From contig CM063114.1 of NCBI GenBank assembly GCA_031841125.1, positions 33,315,574 to 33,379,573 on the forward strand: a stretch of DNA of 64,000 nt, given 5' to 3'. The notes under the pieces are model-generated. The model made no database searches, had not been told where the DNA came from, and saw only the letters and a list, made by a program, of their open reading frames with translations. A program made the translations under genes and the position numbers. Position 1 is the stretch's first letter. Every line of letters starts with the position of its first letter. Shown piece after piece: positions 47,480-58,999 of this stretch. This DNA is from Acanthococcus lagerstroemiae (taxonomy: Eukaryota; Arthropoda; Insecta; Hemiptera; Eriococcidae).

Positions 47480-48483
47480 ACCTCCATGTCGCCAGTTCCC
47501 CACCTATCGAAATTTGAAAATTTGACACATGGATTCGTTTGTGCTACGTTTGTGCTGGTTTGTGCTGAAATTTTCATCGTTTGTGCTGCTATCCTTAGAG
47601 AGATATTTTAAAAAAACACTTTCAAGGTCAGTGGGGAACTGGCGACATGCTCTTCCCCACCTAACAGATATCAGGCATTTGAATATGCCATTCGTTTGTG
47701 CTACGTTTGTGCTGGTTTGTGCTGCCATTTTTTTCGTTTGTGCTGCAACCCCCTCGCCCCTACACTTAAAACAAGTTTTTATACACATTATGTATATATA
47801 TAAAAATTGGAAAATAGTCAAAACCATTGAAACACGGTGCCAATCGTTTGTGCTACGGTTGTGCTGGATTGAGCTGGCATTTTTTTCGTTTGTGTTGCAC
47901 CCCCTCCCTTCTAATATAGGTATAAGGTTTCAAGTTTAGCCTATCAGTAAGGGAAATTTGAAAATCACTCGAGATGGCTAAGAATAGTTCCAATTGGTTG
48001 TGCTACGTTTGTGCTAACATTTTTTTCGTTTGTGCTACACCCCCTCCCTTTTAATATAAGTCTAAGGTTTCAAGTTTAGCCCATCAGTAAGGGAAATTTG
48101 AAAATCACTCGACATGGCTAGAAATGGTACGAATCATTTGTGCTATGTTTGTGCTGGATTGTGCTGGCCTTATTTTCGTTTGTGCTGCCCCCCCCCCCCC
48201 ATCGAGTGTTTCAGTGTTAATCCATAGCCTATGTGTATGAGAAAAATTTGAAAATCACTCGACATGGCTAGAAATAGTACGAATCGTTTGTGCTACGTTT
48301 GTGCTGGATTGTGCTGGCCTTATTTTCGTTTGTGCTGCCCCCCCCCCCCGCCCATCGAGTGTTTCTAAGGATAGCAGCACAAACGATGAAAATTTCAGCA
48401 CAAACCAGCACAAACGTAGCACAAACGAATCCATGTGTCAAATTTTCAAATTTCGATAGGTGAGGAACTGGCGACATGGAGGT
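47480..48483. repeat. Long inverted repeat: 120-bp arms, 119 of 120 matching
   Basis: The left arm 47480-47599 and right arm 48364-48483 are inverse copies with one mismatch. They are separated by 764 bp, mostly the TTTGTGCTG satellite. Arms begin CCTCCATGTCGCCAGTTCC and end GCTGCTATCCTTAGA. Near identity implies a recent origin or ongoing gene conversion. Confidence 0.9.
47533..48350 (+). repeat. TTTGTGCTG satellite, six units of ~138-157 bp
   Basis: Units begin near 47533, 47690, 47842, 47996, 48134 and 48286 with CGTTTGTGCTACGTTTGTGC. Each has an inner CGTTTGTGCTG copy followed by a C-rich run. Units 3-5 share the linker GGGAAATTTGAAAATCACTC or close variants. Apparent open frames are by-products of the repeat. 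Confidence 0.8.
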
Positions 48484-48508
48484 ACTTCCGGGACCGGTAG
48501 ACACCCTG

Positions 48509-51179
48509 AATAAGTCGAATCAGCTGGAGACCCTAAAATTAAGATGATGCGAACCATACGCTGACTTGTTTCATTTATTAATAATTATCCATATTACTCG
48601 AGTTATTGATAAAATTTAATGTTGACAACACTGTCGGACAGGCCTATAACTTTAGGCCCTCACAAACCAAATCGTGCGGCCTCTCTTCGGACAATTTTCG
48701 AATCTCCGCATCTCAGAGCTCGTTTGGTCCCTCAAGTAACTCGTTGAGTCCGGTTGATTCGTGATTGCGAACTAGCCGACATAGTTGGGCCTCTATGCCA
48801 AGATGTACTATACTAAAAAGGCGCAAATGTCGGTTGTATATCATCACATCTGAACGTCGAAAACTGGACAACGGATACTGAGCGTCACTTGAGAAGATAC
48901 ATAGGAGTCGGTTGTTTCTCACTCATTTTAGACCTGGAGCCTCTCTTCGACCTTGTCAAAGTCGTACACGTTCGCTGATGCGTATACTTAGTTATACTAT
49001 AGTTTACATTTACAAAATAGATAGCTACACTCAGAAAGCATGTAGTAAATGACAAAAAAACAGTTTTAGTTTTTACATAATAACATCGGGCTAAAAATTG
49101 GTGTGAAACCGAATAATACGATGACTGGTTCCAATTTCATAAGCTGGCTTGTGATGATGTAGGACTGTACGAGTACCTATAATCAAGGTTCTATACGAGG
49201 TAGGTGCATGCAGCAGAGAATTCTACTTACATGATACACGTTGTATGCGTGATGGATAGCACATATACGAGTATTTTGCATCATTAGAATAAAGAAAGGC
49301 GACTTATCGAGTGAAATAATTACTTTAGTCTCGCGTACCAGAAAATTCACTCACCTTAAGTATGCACTTCTCTTTCATGCATATTGGTTTTCTGTACTCT
49401 TTCTAGCTCCACTACCTCACTGGCAATGAACTTTGCTACTCGACGTACCTGTATTTTTTACAATTAATTTTCGTATTTGATAAGTACAGGTACCAGTGCT
49501 TGAGCAGGAGTTCTCACCCGTACCTCTTCACTATGACCAAAATGCAGCCCGTGACTGACCGCTGCCGTAAATTTCCCGGTGCCACTGTCCTCATTGAACA
49601 GTAGGTACAAGTCGTATTTAAATCGCGCTGTCGCTCGAGACACCGCATTAGATCGACCTCAATAGTAAACCGACTCCGTGTAAAAATTAACCCTGTCTTT
49701 TGCCCAAGCGAATTCATTTATACATATGTACGTGTTACGCTAGTATGGACTCGTACATGTACTCCACAATCACGAACTTACAAACCATGAAAACTGCTTC
49801 GTCTCACTTTCCCCGAATATTATCATCGCAACTGAATCTTATTCCTAGGTCAATGTTAGTTCTTCACCAGTTCAATTCGAGCGCGTAAAATTTAAATCGT
49901 ATTATTCTCCAGCATTCAACCAAACGTGCCTACAAAGTGATTTCGCACTAAAATAAGAACTGTAAATATGATGTTAGCGAACGAGCTAGATATGGTCCGC
50001 AATTCGTGTTTTTTATCGTGTCTGAGGAGACCCCGAGCTAAAAGTGCGTGATTACGATGGGAGGAAAATCTTCGAGGCCTACCAACTAAATCTCGTCTGG
50101 CCTAGCAGTAGAATTCTTCTATGGAAGCGAATTCCACGGTGTTGACCCATAAAAGTGGAAAAAACACTCATTTGTGAGCGAAATCAGTGAAATTTCTTCA
50201 ATTTTCTTAGAATTTCCACGAAAAAATTATATTGTGAATGGCCATGGGGGAGGATTATCTATCTTCCCTTAAATCTGACTACGCGTCTCGCCCTTCTATT
50301 CCATTATTTCCGTGCAACATGCGATAATCAACTTTGTTTTGACTTACAAGTACAGCCTAAAATTTATTGCTTTTCTCATTGGGGTAAACAGGGGTGTGTT
50401 TGGGGTGTGAATCTAGCGGATCCAGTGAAAGCCCCCAGAAGACAGAAAAATTATACAAACGAAAGAATTCTCAGCATTATTTTAATACCTATCAGACCCA
50501 GCTATACGCCCCCTCACTCCGGATTGGGTAATTAGGCTCATGATATTTTTGCTTATTGTCAATGACCATCGGAATAGACACAAAAATGACACTCGTGAAT
50601 AGAGCTCGGTGTGTACTCGCAGACAAATGTAGACTTAGTCATCCTACCTTTGCCGTCTACTGTCTGTACTTTGTAAGACACCGTAGACGTATTAAATATA
50701 TCATAATAAACCATTCTAACTCTGCTGTGCAGTTGCTACGTAAGCCCTGGTTTTCATATTGTACTAAAAAGAATCAATGGAACTAGTCAACGAGTAAACA
50801 GCTCCAAGAAATATGCACAAAACGTGTACGAGGTATAGTTAATGACTGCAAGAAAAGCGCCACCAGTTTCTAGTGTAATTATCAACACGCTTGCAAGGTC
50901 AGGAAAAGTTTTCTTCCATAAATTGCAAACTGAGAAGGTACAAACATTAGTAAAAACGGAAAAAAGGTCGACATTTTTAAAACCAAAAACCCTTTGCATA
51001 TACATCCTTTACGTATACAAAAGGAAAAGAGTATCCGCTGTCGTAACAAACAATCGATTCCAGAAAAGGGTTCAACGTAAAAGGGACCGACAAAATTATT
51101 TTCAATCAGTTTATCTACATCATACCTACTTTTAGAAAAATTCAATTATTTCAAAATTGTGATATTAACACAACGTACC
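48509..51179. other. Unassigned stretch
   Basis: No gene supported. Short open frames on both strands lack domains. A G-rich then C-rich patch at about 50390-50520 resembles the patch at 56530-56760 and may be a worn MITE. Confidence 0.4.
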
Positions 51180-53470
51180 ACATAGCTACAGAACTACAGA
51201 GAAAAATAAAGAAAAATAAAGAAACAAAAACATTGCATAAAGATGACCTAACAAGACCTAGGACGCCCTGAATCACGAAAGGAAAATTAAAAAAGAATAA
51301 AACAAGATTGGGTAAGATCAGATTCCATTAATAGAAGGCCATCAAAGACGAAAAATAAGATTACAGATGACGGAAAATCACAGAACCCATGAACACTAGA
51401 CCAAGAAATAGAGAAAACCTTATCGAATCTAGGAATAAATAAGAACAGAGAAGACCGAAATTTACCAAAAAATGACAAATATGTTCACATGCAAAAAAGA
51501 AACTTAAAAAAAAAATCAACAACGCTAACACGTTAACTGGTTGAAAACTAAAAGAGACCATAAGAAAACCAAGGAACATCAAAACTTCCAGTCTAATACT
51601 AAAAACACCAATAAACTGTTAATCTCACAATATTAAGGCCAAAACAAACCACAACGAGGCGTAAATACAAGCATTCGGTTTCAAAAACATTTTCCGAAAG
51701 AGAGGAGGGAGAGACACGAAAAAAATCCCGACTAATATATTTTATAAAGTTCAACTGACAAGCAAAAAAAAAAAAAACAAAAAAAAACTTCGTATATCCA
51801 TTTTCCAGAAAACTTACCAATTTTTTCCACCTTTCAGTAAGTATAGTAAACAGTATCATTGTCCATCTAATTTTTTCGACTCAACGTAGAAATTCCCCGA
51901 ATGTCGGGTTTAATTTCACGAATGGAAGGAGGAATTTCACTTCCAACCCCTACCCTCTTCCCCTCGTACTGATCCAGTCAACGAAGAAAAATGCAGACAG
52001 AAAACTATGAAATCAAAAGAAAAGCTGACGAAACGCAAATCAAGGAAAACAATCAAATTGTGATTAAGAAATATCAAAATAAGGATACGGAATTCTAAAA
52101 AGCAAATCAAGAACAGAAAATATCGACATAAAACTAATGAAGACGTAAAACCACTGAAACCCAAGACATTATTGCCGAAAAAGATGAAGAACAGAAAATA
52201 GTAAAACCATCTAATCAAAATGAAAATATAACAGAACAAGATCAACAAGAACTGAAAAATACCCAGAAAAGTACAATCGAGACCTAAAATACCAAAACTT
52301 ACAGAATGAAATTGCACCAATTAAGCATCTAAATATAGCCAGAAAAGGACCGAAACCAACAAATCAAGACAAACATCGGACAAAACATATCATAAAAATA
52401 AATAAAAAAATATAATTTTGGCCAAAAAAATCGAATCAAAACCGAAAAAACAAAATGTATCAGAAGCGATCAAAGCAAGACCAAAAAGAACACAAAAAAT
52501 GAATAAATTAAGATTAGAAAAGATTGACCCAAAACAGAGACGGAAATGGGAGGGAGCTAAGGGGCTAAGACCCCCGGGTTTCAAAATTAGCCCCCTAAAT
52601 TTTATTTTTAAAATCAATCATAATACAGTAACACTTTTTTTCTTCTTTTTTTCCTTACAAAGGAAGTATTACAGAGAAATTTATTGTAAATAGTTTTTTT
52701 GTTTGGGGGGGGGGGACGAGCTATGATTTTTGGATTATAATAAAGTTATTTTAGGAGCTGGGCCTTCAACCCCCCCCCCAAAGATTTCACTCTATTTTCA
52801 CCCCTGCCCAAAAAACCAGCCAGGCCAAGTTCAAGGTCGAGAAAATCAAAATAAAACAACAAATAGAAAACACGACCACCAAAATCCACCAAATTATAAT
52901 GACCAACCAGGGACGAAATTATAGAGGGGTGTGGGAGGTTGAACTCTCCCCCCCCTCAATAATTTGGCAGTCGCAAAATTTGAAACTGTTCATTTGAACT
53001 TTTTATTTTTTAAGAATGTCTGTTTATTTTTTCCTAATTAAAATATATTTCGATTAAAAAATTGGCTAATTTTCAATTTTTTAAAAATTCTGTCGACGAA
53101 TTTTTAGTCTATAAAAATATTAGTTGGCAAATTTGTCTTTTCCTCCACCGCCCCCCCTCCCCCCAACTGAAAGTCAAATTTCGTATCTGTGATGAACAGA
53201 AACCAGGTAAAACAGCGAAAATCACGAAAACAAGTTCAACAGATTAAATTAAAACTAAGTAAAGCTACAAAACACCAACAAACAACAATTATAATCATGA
53301 AGATCATAAGGACCAAATCAAGACCAGAAAAGACCAAAAACGAACAAATTAATCGGAGGACGCTACAAAAAAAGAGAAGAAAAAACGAAAAAAACACAAA
53401 AAACACAAAAAAAAACACGAAAGACTAAATCGAAACCAGAGACAGCCAAAACAAAACCAAATATCTCCCT
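51180..53470 (+). repeat. A-rich, strand-asymmetric low-complexity tract
   Basis: More than 2 kb of the plus strand is built of A-rich words such as AAGACCAAAA, GAAACAAAAAC and AACCAAGA, with few G or T. This makes long phenylalanine-rich open frames on the minus strand that I reject as genes. C- and G-rich patches at 52540-52810 and 52920-53170, with poly-G at 52705-52715 and poly-C at 52770-52779, are probably inserted MITEs. Confidence 0.7.
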
Positions 53471-53668
53471 TTCCTTCGAAAAGTCGGTAAGACCAGCAAA
53501 TTAATGCAATAAGACCCGATTGACAATGAGGCCAATTGTGAGTGCATTTGTGAACATCACTCAGGAATCACATACAATGCTGAGCGATCTCTTCACACAC
53601 ACTATCTTAAAATGATGAGATGTTGAACACTCACAAAAAAATGTGATCGGCCAAAAGTCTCAAAACAG

Positions 53669-53923
53669 TTGTGGTTTGTGATATGCCGTGTGAGTGCTCT
53701 CCAAATTGTCAATCGGGGAATATCAATAAATAAACAAATTGAAACGAGTACAAGATCAAACGGGTCTGTTGCCTCGCTCATGAGCTCTGGCGGGAAACGA
53801 AAAAATGCCGATAAGAAATATGCGAGAAGGGAGGAAGGTTACTTAGGAGATGTTGTAGGTAAGGAATTAATTCAAGTTATGAATTCAATTTCATCTGTTC
53901 TCTCAAATAATAATGTTGAGTAA
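53669..53923 (+). pseudogene. Possible PIF/Harbinger ORF1 (Myb-like protein) C-terminal fragment
   Basis: An 84-codon frame ends in KRKNADKKYARREEGYLGD then VVGKELIQVMNSISSVLS and a stop. It converges with a Harbinger-like nuclease tail on the opposite strand at about 54265-54360. PIF/Harbinger elements carry two such genes, which is the main reason for the suggestion. The sequence alone is not diagnostic. Confidence 0.3.
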
Positions 53924-53999
53924 AGAATACAAATATACACATAAATTGTAACAAAATGCAAAAATCAGATAAAAATAGAATGTTTTTCAGAAAGTAAAA

Positions 54000-54460
54000 A
54001 AAAGAAAAACGAAATAATTCTTTTTGTGTAATTGTACCTCCTCTAATGTGAGCTAAATTAATGAAAAACGGGCACTACATTATGTAAGTGTAAGAAGAGA
54101 ACGATTTGCGCAAATATCGCCGTCTATACTGTAATATTTCACTAAACAAATACTGAGTCGGCCTTACAATCCTACAAATATTAATAACATTATCCGAAAT
54201 TGATCTTATTAAAAAAATCGTAGTTACCAAATTTGTAAACCTCAAAGAATTACTAGTCTTTGTCATCAAAAGTTCGGAGTACCACTGGCCCCTGACCCAA
54301 CGGGCTGATTGGGCCCGTCTTCAAACTCAAAAACCCCATTAGGATTATTAAAATTTCAGTTGACAAGACGGTTACAGTGTCTAGTAAAGCCATTACTGAC
54401 GCGATACTCGAAAGGGTAGTTCCTGTGACCGGGGGTGCGGTGTCATAGGGGCCACTTTGG
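54000..54460 (-). mobile_element. PIF/Harbinger-like 3' relic, copy 1
   Basis: On the minus strand NPNGVFEFEDGPNQPVGSG runs to a TGA near 54266, the acidic tail of Harbinger-type nucleases. The stretch is alignable with 59000-59450, which reads RFEFEDDPKQLVRSGTSEE at the same point. The shared non-coding part includes ATTTCA.T.AACAAATA and GGGCACT words. No TIRs found. Confidence 0.5.
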
Positions 54461-54500
54461 CATGCGTGCATCGTCATACGTCCCCCCCCCCCATCGAATG

Positions 54501-54762
54501 GTCCGTCCGATGTGCAATCAGTTACCCTCTAGTTACCCAGTTACCCGCGGAAAAGTTACCCATTTGTTACCCTCGAATTATCCCCAGGTTACCCTTGTTC
54601 CCCTTTAGTTACCCGGGTAACTGGCGGGATACTACGCAATTAGTTCCCCTCTACTTACCCGCGGTGAAAAAGTTGCCCATTTGTCACCCTCGGTTACCCT
54701 CAGAATACCTTGTTCCCCTTTAGTTACCCGGGCAACTTTTGTGGAACTTTACGCATCGGGCG
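54501..54762 (-). mobile_element. GGGTAAC-word MITE, copy 2 (inverted relative to copy 1)
   Basis: The ends GTCCGTCCGATGTGCAA and TTTACGCATCGGGCG are inverted and match those of copy 1. The reverse complement contains CCGGGTAACTAAAGGGGAAC and ACAAATGGGTAAC, again as two half units. A poly-C run of 11 sits just outside at 54482-54492. Confidence 0.75.
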
Positions 54763-56118
54763 ATTATGCCCATCTACGAACTGGGATTTCGTTTCGTTAT
54801 CGCGGACAGCTCATCAACATTTCAGCTCCTTCACTCAACTGCAACTCTCAATATCGCCAGACATGAGTCTCGGATCAATTGAAAAAATGGACGACCATAA
54901 CGTGAGACTACTCTTCCCTTTCGTTAACCTAAAAGAAATCGAACTCTCGATTTTATTGAATCAAATCTGAGACATATTTTGGATATTCCAGTTTTACACA
55001 TGAACCAAGTTATTGAACTGATAGAGAAAATTTTACCGGTCATTGAAACCGGTTTGACTTCAGAATCTTCGGTTAGTTTCGAGATACCGTTGAATAGGTA
55101 TAATATGGGAATGACAGTGCAGCACAGAAGGGACGTCTCATGGCGATGTGTATGTATAGATGTAAGATACCTAGCCAGTTAGCCTATTATCTCTATAGTC
55201 GCGAAGCAAGTCGAATATATGTCGTAATTTCGTAACATATTCGTAATTTCATCTCTCAAACTTATAATTATATCCGAAAACGAATTTCGCAAACCAACTC
55301 GATCGAATGGTAAATTTAATCATCGTGCACCGAATACGACGCGACATGCAAACGAGACGAGCTTATTAGGTAGTATACCTAGAAATTTACCCTGCGCGGG
55401 GCTTGACCAAGCTAATCAGTTTAGTATTACAGGGGGAGGGGGCTCGTCGGAGAACCGTAAATGGTCCGACGTTCACGGGTTACTTGCTGTGGTAGGTGTT
55501 CTCGTAGAAAGGAATAGTTGATTGGAGCTAGCACGTGTACAGAACCACAGCCAGACAAAATGTGAAAGTTTGCTATGGCAGACTATCAGGCTACCAGATA
55601 CATATAGACTTACGGTATAATAGTGGCATCATTTCTTGGCTATCATCCCAAGTCTCTTTCGAATAATTTATTGTGATTTCAGTAACGTTTTTAAAACACG
55701 GAATTGCACGATTCTAATAGAGTTCAATATCACTCGCGTTCGATTTACACACACACACAAGTAGCGGGGTGTGCTACACGCATTTTGTCGACGTGCACAT
55801 ACGAGTGCTATATACACCTATACGTTTGATAAAAATACAAAAAATCATATTGAAAGACGACTATACAGGCGAAATGATTGAACCTGTTTTCTAACGATTT
55901 CCCATTTTTTTTTATCGCGATATCTATCTAGATGCCTACCGGTGCCGAATCTAGAGCACCAAACGAAGAGTGAATCTTGATAACGATTTCGTCAGTACAA
56001 AATTATTGCCAATCAAACTTAATGATCGGCGGTAAGTTCGTGAATACCTGTAGGCTTTGGAACAATGGTAAATTTTTCTCTTTTCTAATTTTGCTCTCAA
56101 CCCGAGCCCTGGAATCTA
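54763..56118. other. Unassigned stretch
   Basis: A few short plus-strand frames (for example ATG at 54862, and one from about 54979 to 55182 reading MNQVIELIEKILPVIETGL) have ordinary-looking composition but no recognised domain or splice model. Left uncalled. Confidence 0.35.
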
Positions 56119-56295
56119 CCCTTCCGAGCATTACTTCAGAGACGTCGGGGAGGCTGTTAGGGCTGTCTTGTGCCCTCTTCACTTCTTGCCGAAAAACCGG
56201 CCTAGGTCGAAATGTAGCGAGTTGCTACGTGGGCTCGAACCCGGGACCTCCGGATTCCGAGACTGGTGCGCTATCCACTCGGCCAACCAGACCCC
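56119..56295 (-). mobile_element. tRNA-derived SINE, copy 2
   Basis: Same organisation as 11613-11785: head GTCTGGTTGGCCGAGTGG, B box GGTTCGAGCCC (a better match than copy 1), and tail containing CTAGGCCGGTTTTTCGGC. Both copies end at nearly the same 3' position (CGGAAGGG / CGAAAGGG). This supports a true SINE family rather than a tRNA gene. Confidence 0.85.
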
Positions 56296-56600
56296 AAACA
56301 AAGTAAATTTGGCATCCGCACTCAGAAAAATGAGTCTAAAATTTTCACGAATACCCATTTTATCCCAACTTTTCACAACGGAGTTTGGTTGATCGTATCC
56401 GGGTATTCTGGGCTTTCAACTTGTACTTTCACACTGTATGATTAGACAAAATTTTAAAACACGGAGATCGAATAAACGAAAACTTGCTCATTTCGTTCTG
56501 AGTCCTGGAGGTAAATGAAGGACTCTGCCAACGGTCCTAGGCGCAATTACGAGGAGGGGGAGCTTAGGGGCTTAGCTCCAATGTCAGAAAGCCCCCAAAA

Positions 56601-56726
56601 AGACTGAAAAATTAAACGAGCGAAAGAGATTTCAGCATTATTTTGATGATCAGCCTATCACGAAGACTGAAAAATTAAACGAGCGAAAGAATTTTCAGCA
56701 TTATTTTGATGATCAGCCTATCACGA
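56601..56726 (+). repeat. 63-bp tandem duplication
   Basis: Units 56601-56663 and 56664-56726 are nearly identical (AGACTGAAAAATTAAACGAG to CCTATCACGA) with small differences after GCGAAAGA. The single-unit equivalent occurs at about 50440-50500 in a related sequence, so the duplication happened in this copy. Confidence 0.85.
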
Positions 56727-57472
56727 GCACCACCCTGAGGTCAGCTATCTGCGTTCGTGCGAACGGTATTACTCGCGAAATTCGCTCACGAATTCCTATG
56801 TGTAGTGGTAGTGAAAGGCGGGCTATTCAAAAGAGATTCTGCTAGCAAAGAATTAGGTACTTTTAAGTGAATTTTATCAACTCTTTCGAACCAACAACTT
56901 TCGACATAGCGGACTATCGTTGAAATGACTTGGCCAGCCGTCAGTGTACTACAGTTGAGGAGTTATCTGTTAAAAGGGCCCTTGACGAACAGGTGCCCTT
57001 TTTGCGGATATGCTGATTTTCGAATTCCGCGTGTCCTACTCTTCAGGAACCAGTTGAAAATGTTTCCAAAATCAACGAATTCACCGTACCATGCTGTCTC
57101 AAATACGTCCCTCTCTTGCAGCCGTTTACATTGTATACAGTCGCTTTACCTCTTATCAATATCATTCGAACAACAAAAGCGCCTTTCATTCTGAGATCGC
57201 TCTCAAGCGAAGTGGCAACCTCAAGTGTTCTGAGGTTATGACAGAGAAACGTGGTGAAGTAGGAAAATTTAACAGACATCAAGGGAAAACTTCGATTTCC
57301 AGGTATGACAGTGTGAGATGGCGGTGCCAAGTACAAGTTCCAGTGTTTACAATAGCAGAACAGCAATGTCTTCGAAACTGTTGAGTGTGTTGTGTTCTTC
57401 TGTGTTAAAGTTGATGAACTGAAACCCGCTCTGTATGTATGTATCAACGTATGATATTCTTAGAGAAATATA

Positions 57473-57619
57473 CAGTGGTGTAGTAGAGCGGGAACGGCGT
57501 TCCCACACTGGTTTTCCGCAGATAGAAAATCATACCTATATACGACTTTCGGACTTTCCTAAAAATTTGTCAAATATATTTAGCGTTCCCTCACTGGAAA
57601 ATTTGCCACTACACCACTG
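57473..57619. mobile_element. hAT-like MITE, 147 bp
   Basis: The ends CAGTGGTGTAGTAG and CTACACCACTG are inverted. The 8-bp direct repeat GAAATATA flanks exactly at 57465-57472 and 57620-57627. It is non-coding. Confidence 0.92.
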
Positions 57620-57866
57620 GAAATATATATTCTCTAAGACGATATTCAGTGAAATTGGCGCCGATAAATGATTACAAACGCATTGAATTAACATCGATTC
57701 TATGCTGAGATGTGTACAAACTTATCATGCAGTCAATAAAACCAAACATACATACATTATATTAAAAGGTGAAAAGCGAGTAACTCATTCCACGATAATA
57801 TGCCTCAGAAATTACACATTTCGGTTGCCTTATCGGTGTGGAGAGACATCTTCACTACTACATTAG

Positions 57867-58485
57867 TAGAGCACGGATTTCGTGGCATTTGTCAGATTAC
57901 TTGCATGAGGGCGGAAGGATTGGGAGTGAAAGGTAAGCACGTTTTAGGATATGGGGAGGCTAGGGAAAAAAATTTTTTGCCAAAAATGCCAAAAACCGGT
58001 ATAAATGCCAGAAACGGATAAAATGCCGAATAATGCCAAATAAGACCAATATCAACAAAGAAATCCTTGTATGCATAAAAGAACGGAAAAAAATGACACG
58101 TTTACGCTCCTATAACATCGGTCGACACTGAGCGAACATTTTCAGACCTCAAAATGGTCTTAACAGATCGTCGACATAGTTTCAAGGAGGATAATCTTGA
58201 GGGGCACTTGATTATTTTACATAATTCCCGCTTTTTATAGATTTTCATGTTCATTATTCTTTTATATTAATTTTTATGACGTCAGATATTTTTCAAGGGC
58301 ATATGACCTTAATCGTTGGTCCAAATAAATAAATTAAAAAGGAAAAAAATTATCTATTGCTCAAATACACAATTTTCCACTTTTACTCAAGATTTTTGTG
58401 ATTTTTTTTCGTGCCAAATAATGCCAATTTTTGAATTTTAATAGCCAAAACTCAGCCTCAAAAATGCCAAGAAATCCGTGCTCTA
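57867..58485 (+). mobile_element. hAT element relic with iterated ATGCCAAA words
   Basis: The ends TAGAGCACGGATTTCGTGGC and (inward from the right) TAGAGCACGGATTTCTTGGC are inverted. The 8-bp direct repeat TACATTAG flanks exactly at 57859-57866 and 58486-58493. The subterminal regions iterate AAATGCCAAAA and AATGCCGAATAATGCC. It contains the last part of a hAT transposase gene, so this copy is an internal-deletion derivative. Confidence 0.92.
58118..58240 (+). pseudogene. hAT transposase C-terminal dimerisation motif
   Basis: The frame SVDTERTFSDLKMVLTDRR then FKEDNLEGHLIIL and a TAG stop matches the hATC dimerisation domain, whose core is (A/D).ERSFS.LK...T..R. in many hAT transposases. Only the last 40 codons remain. 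Upstream sequence within the element is A-rich and non-coding, so no function is expected. Confidence 0.85.
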
Positions 58486-58999
58486 TACATTAGCTTCAAT
58501 CACGAGAATATACATAATAATAACTCATCATACAGCGAGTTAGGAATTGTGTATTTTGTTCCATAAGTTGTGTAAATGTATGGAAACAAGCAAAATAGAA
58601 GAATAATACATAAAATTTACCGATATTATCTTATGGGAAAACAGCTACTGATAACCGTAATATATGTCCCACCACACCAATTTTCCCATGGATGTAAAAA
58701 GGGCCCTTGTCATCCTCCTTCTTTCTTAATTCGTCCGCGTTCGTTTCTGAATGAACTAAACAATGAACTAGTCATTTCTATTAATGAAATCACAGTGAAC
58801 ATTTTTTATAATAATATATTTTTTAATTAAATCAGTCTGAAAGGAGTATTTCAGCTTGAAAACTTTGAAGTTGTTTCTCTCAAAACCAAAATCTCTGACA
58901 AAGGCCCTGTTGACAGGTAACTCCTCAGTTAATGTTTGCTATACCCATAGAGACACAATTCCAATACCTCAGGTAAACTGAAAACCAAATGAGCAATAT

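Larger units (their letters stand above)
46296..48508. mobile_element. Possible large composite hAT-type element
   Basis: CAGGGTGCCTACC at 46296 and its inverse-like GGTAGACACCCTG ending at 48508 could be the two ends of one element. Inside lie the mariner relic, a GGGTAAC MITE and the long inverted repeat. The 8-bp flanks do not match, so these may be ends of two different copies. Confidence 0.35.

Noticed and set aside
47529..47939. 136-codon plus-strand frame rich in FVL and C
   Set aside because: It is a translation of the TTTGTGCTG satellite; the inverse arms give a mirrored frame.
51287..53418. Long phenylalanine-rich open frames on the minus strand
   Set aside because: They exist only because the plus strand is A-rich and lacks the words that would make minus-strand stops. 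No domain, no start context, and several frames are open at once.
54862..55182. Host exons suggested by short frames such as MNQVIELIEKILPVIETGL
   Set aside because: Plausible amino-acid make-up but no similarity, and the frames are separated by a stop without a convincing splice pair.
58576..58830. LINE fragment suggested by ITVIYVPPHQFS
   Set aside because: Only a dozen residues resemble the endonuclease of LINEs, and the rest of the frame has no further match.
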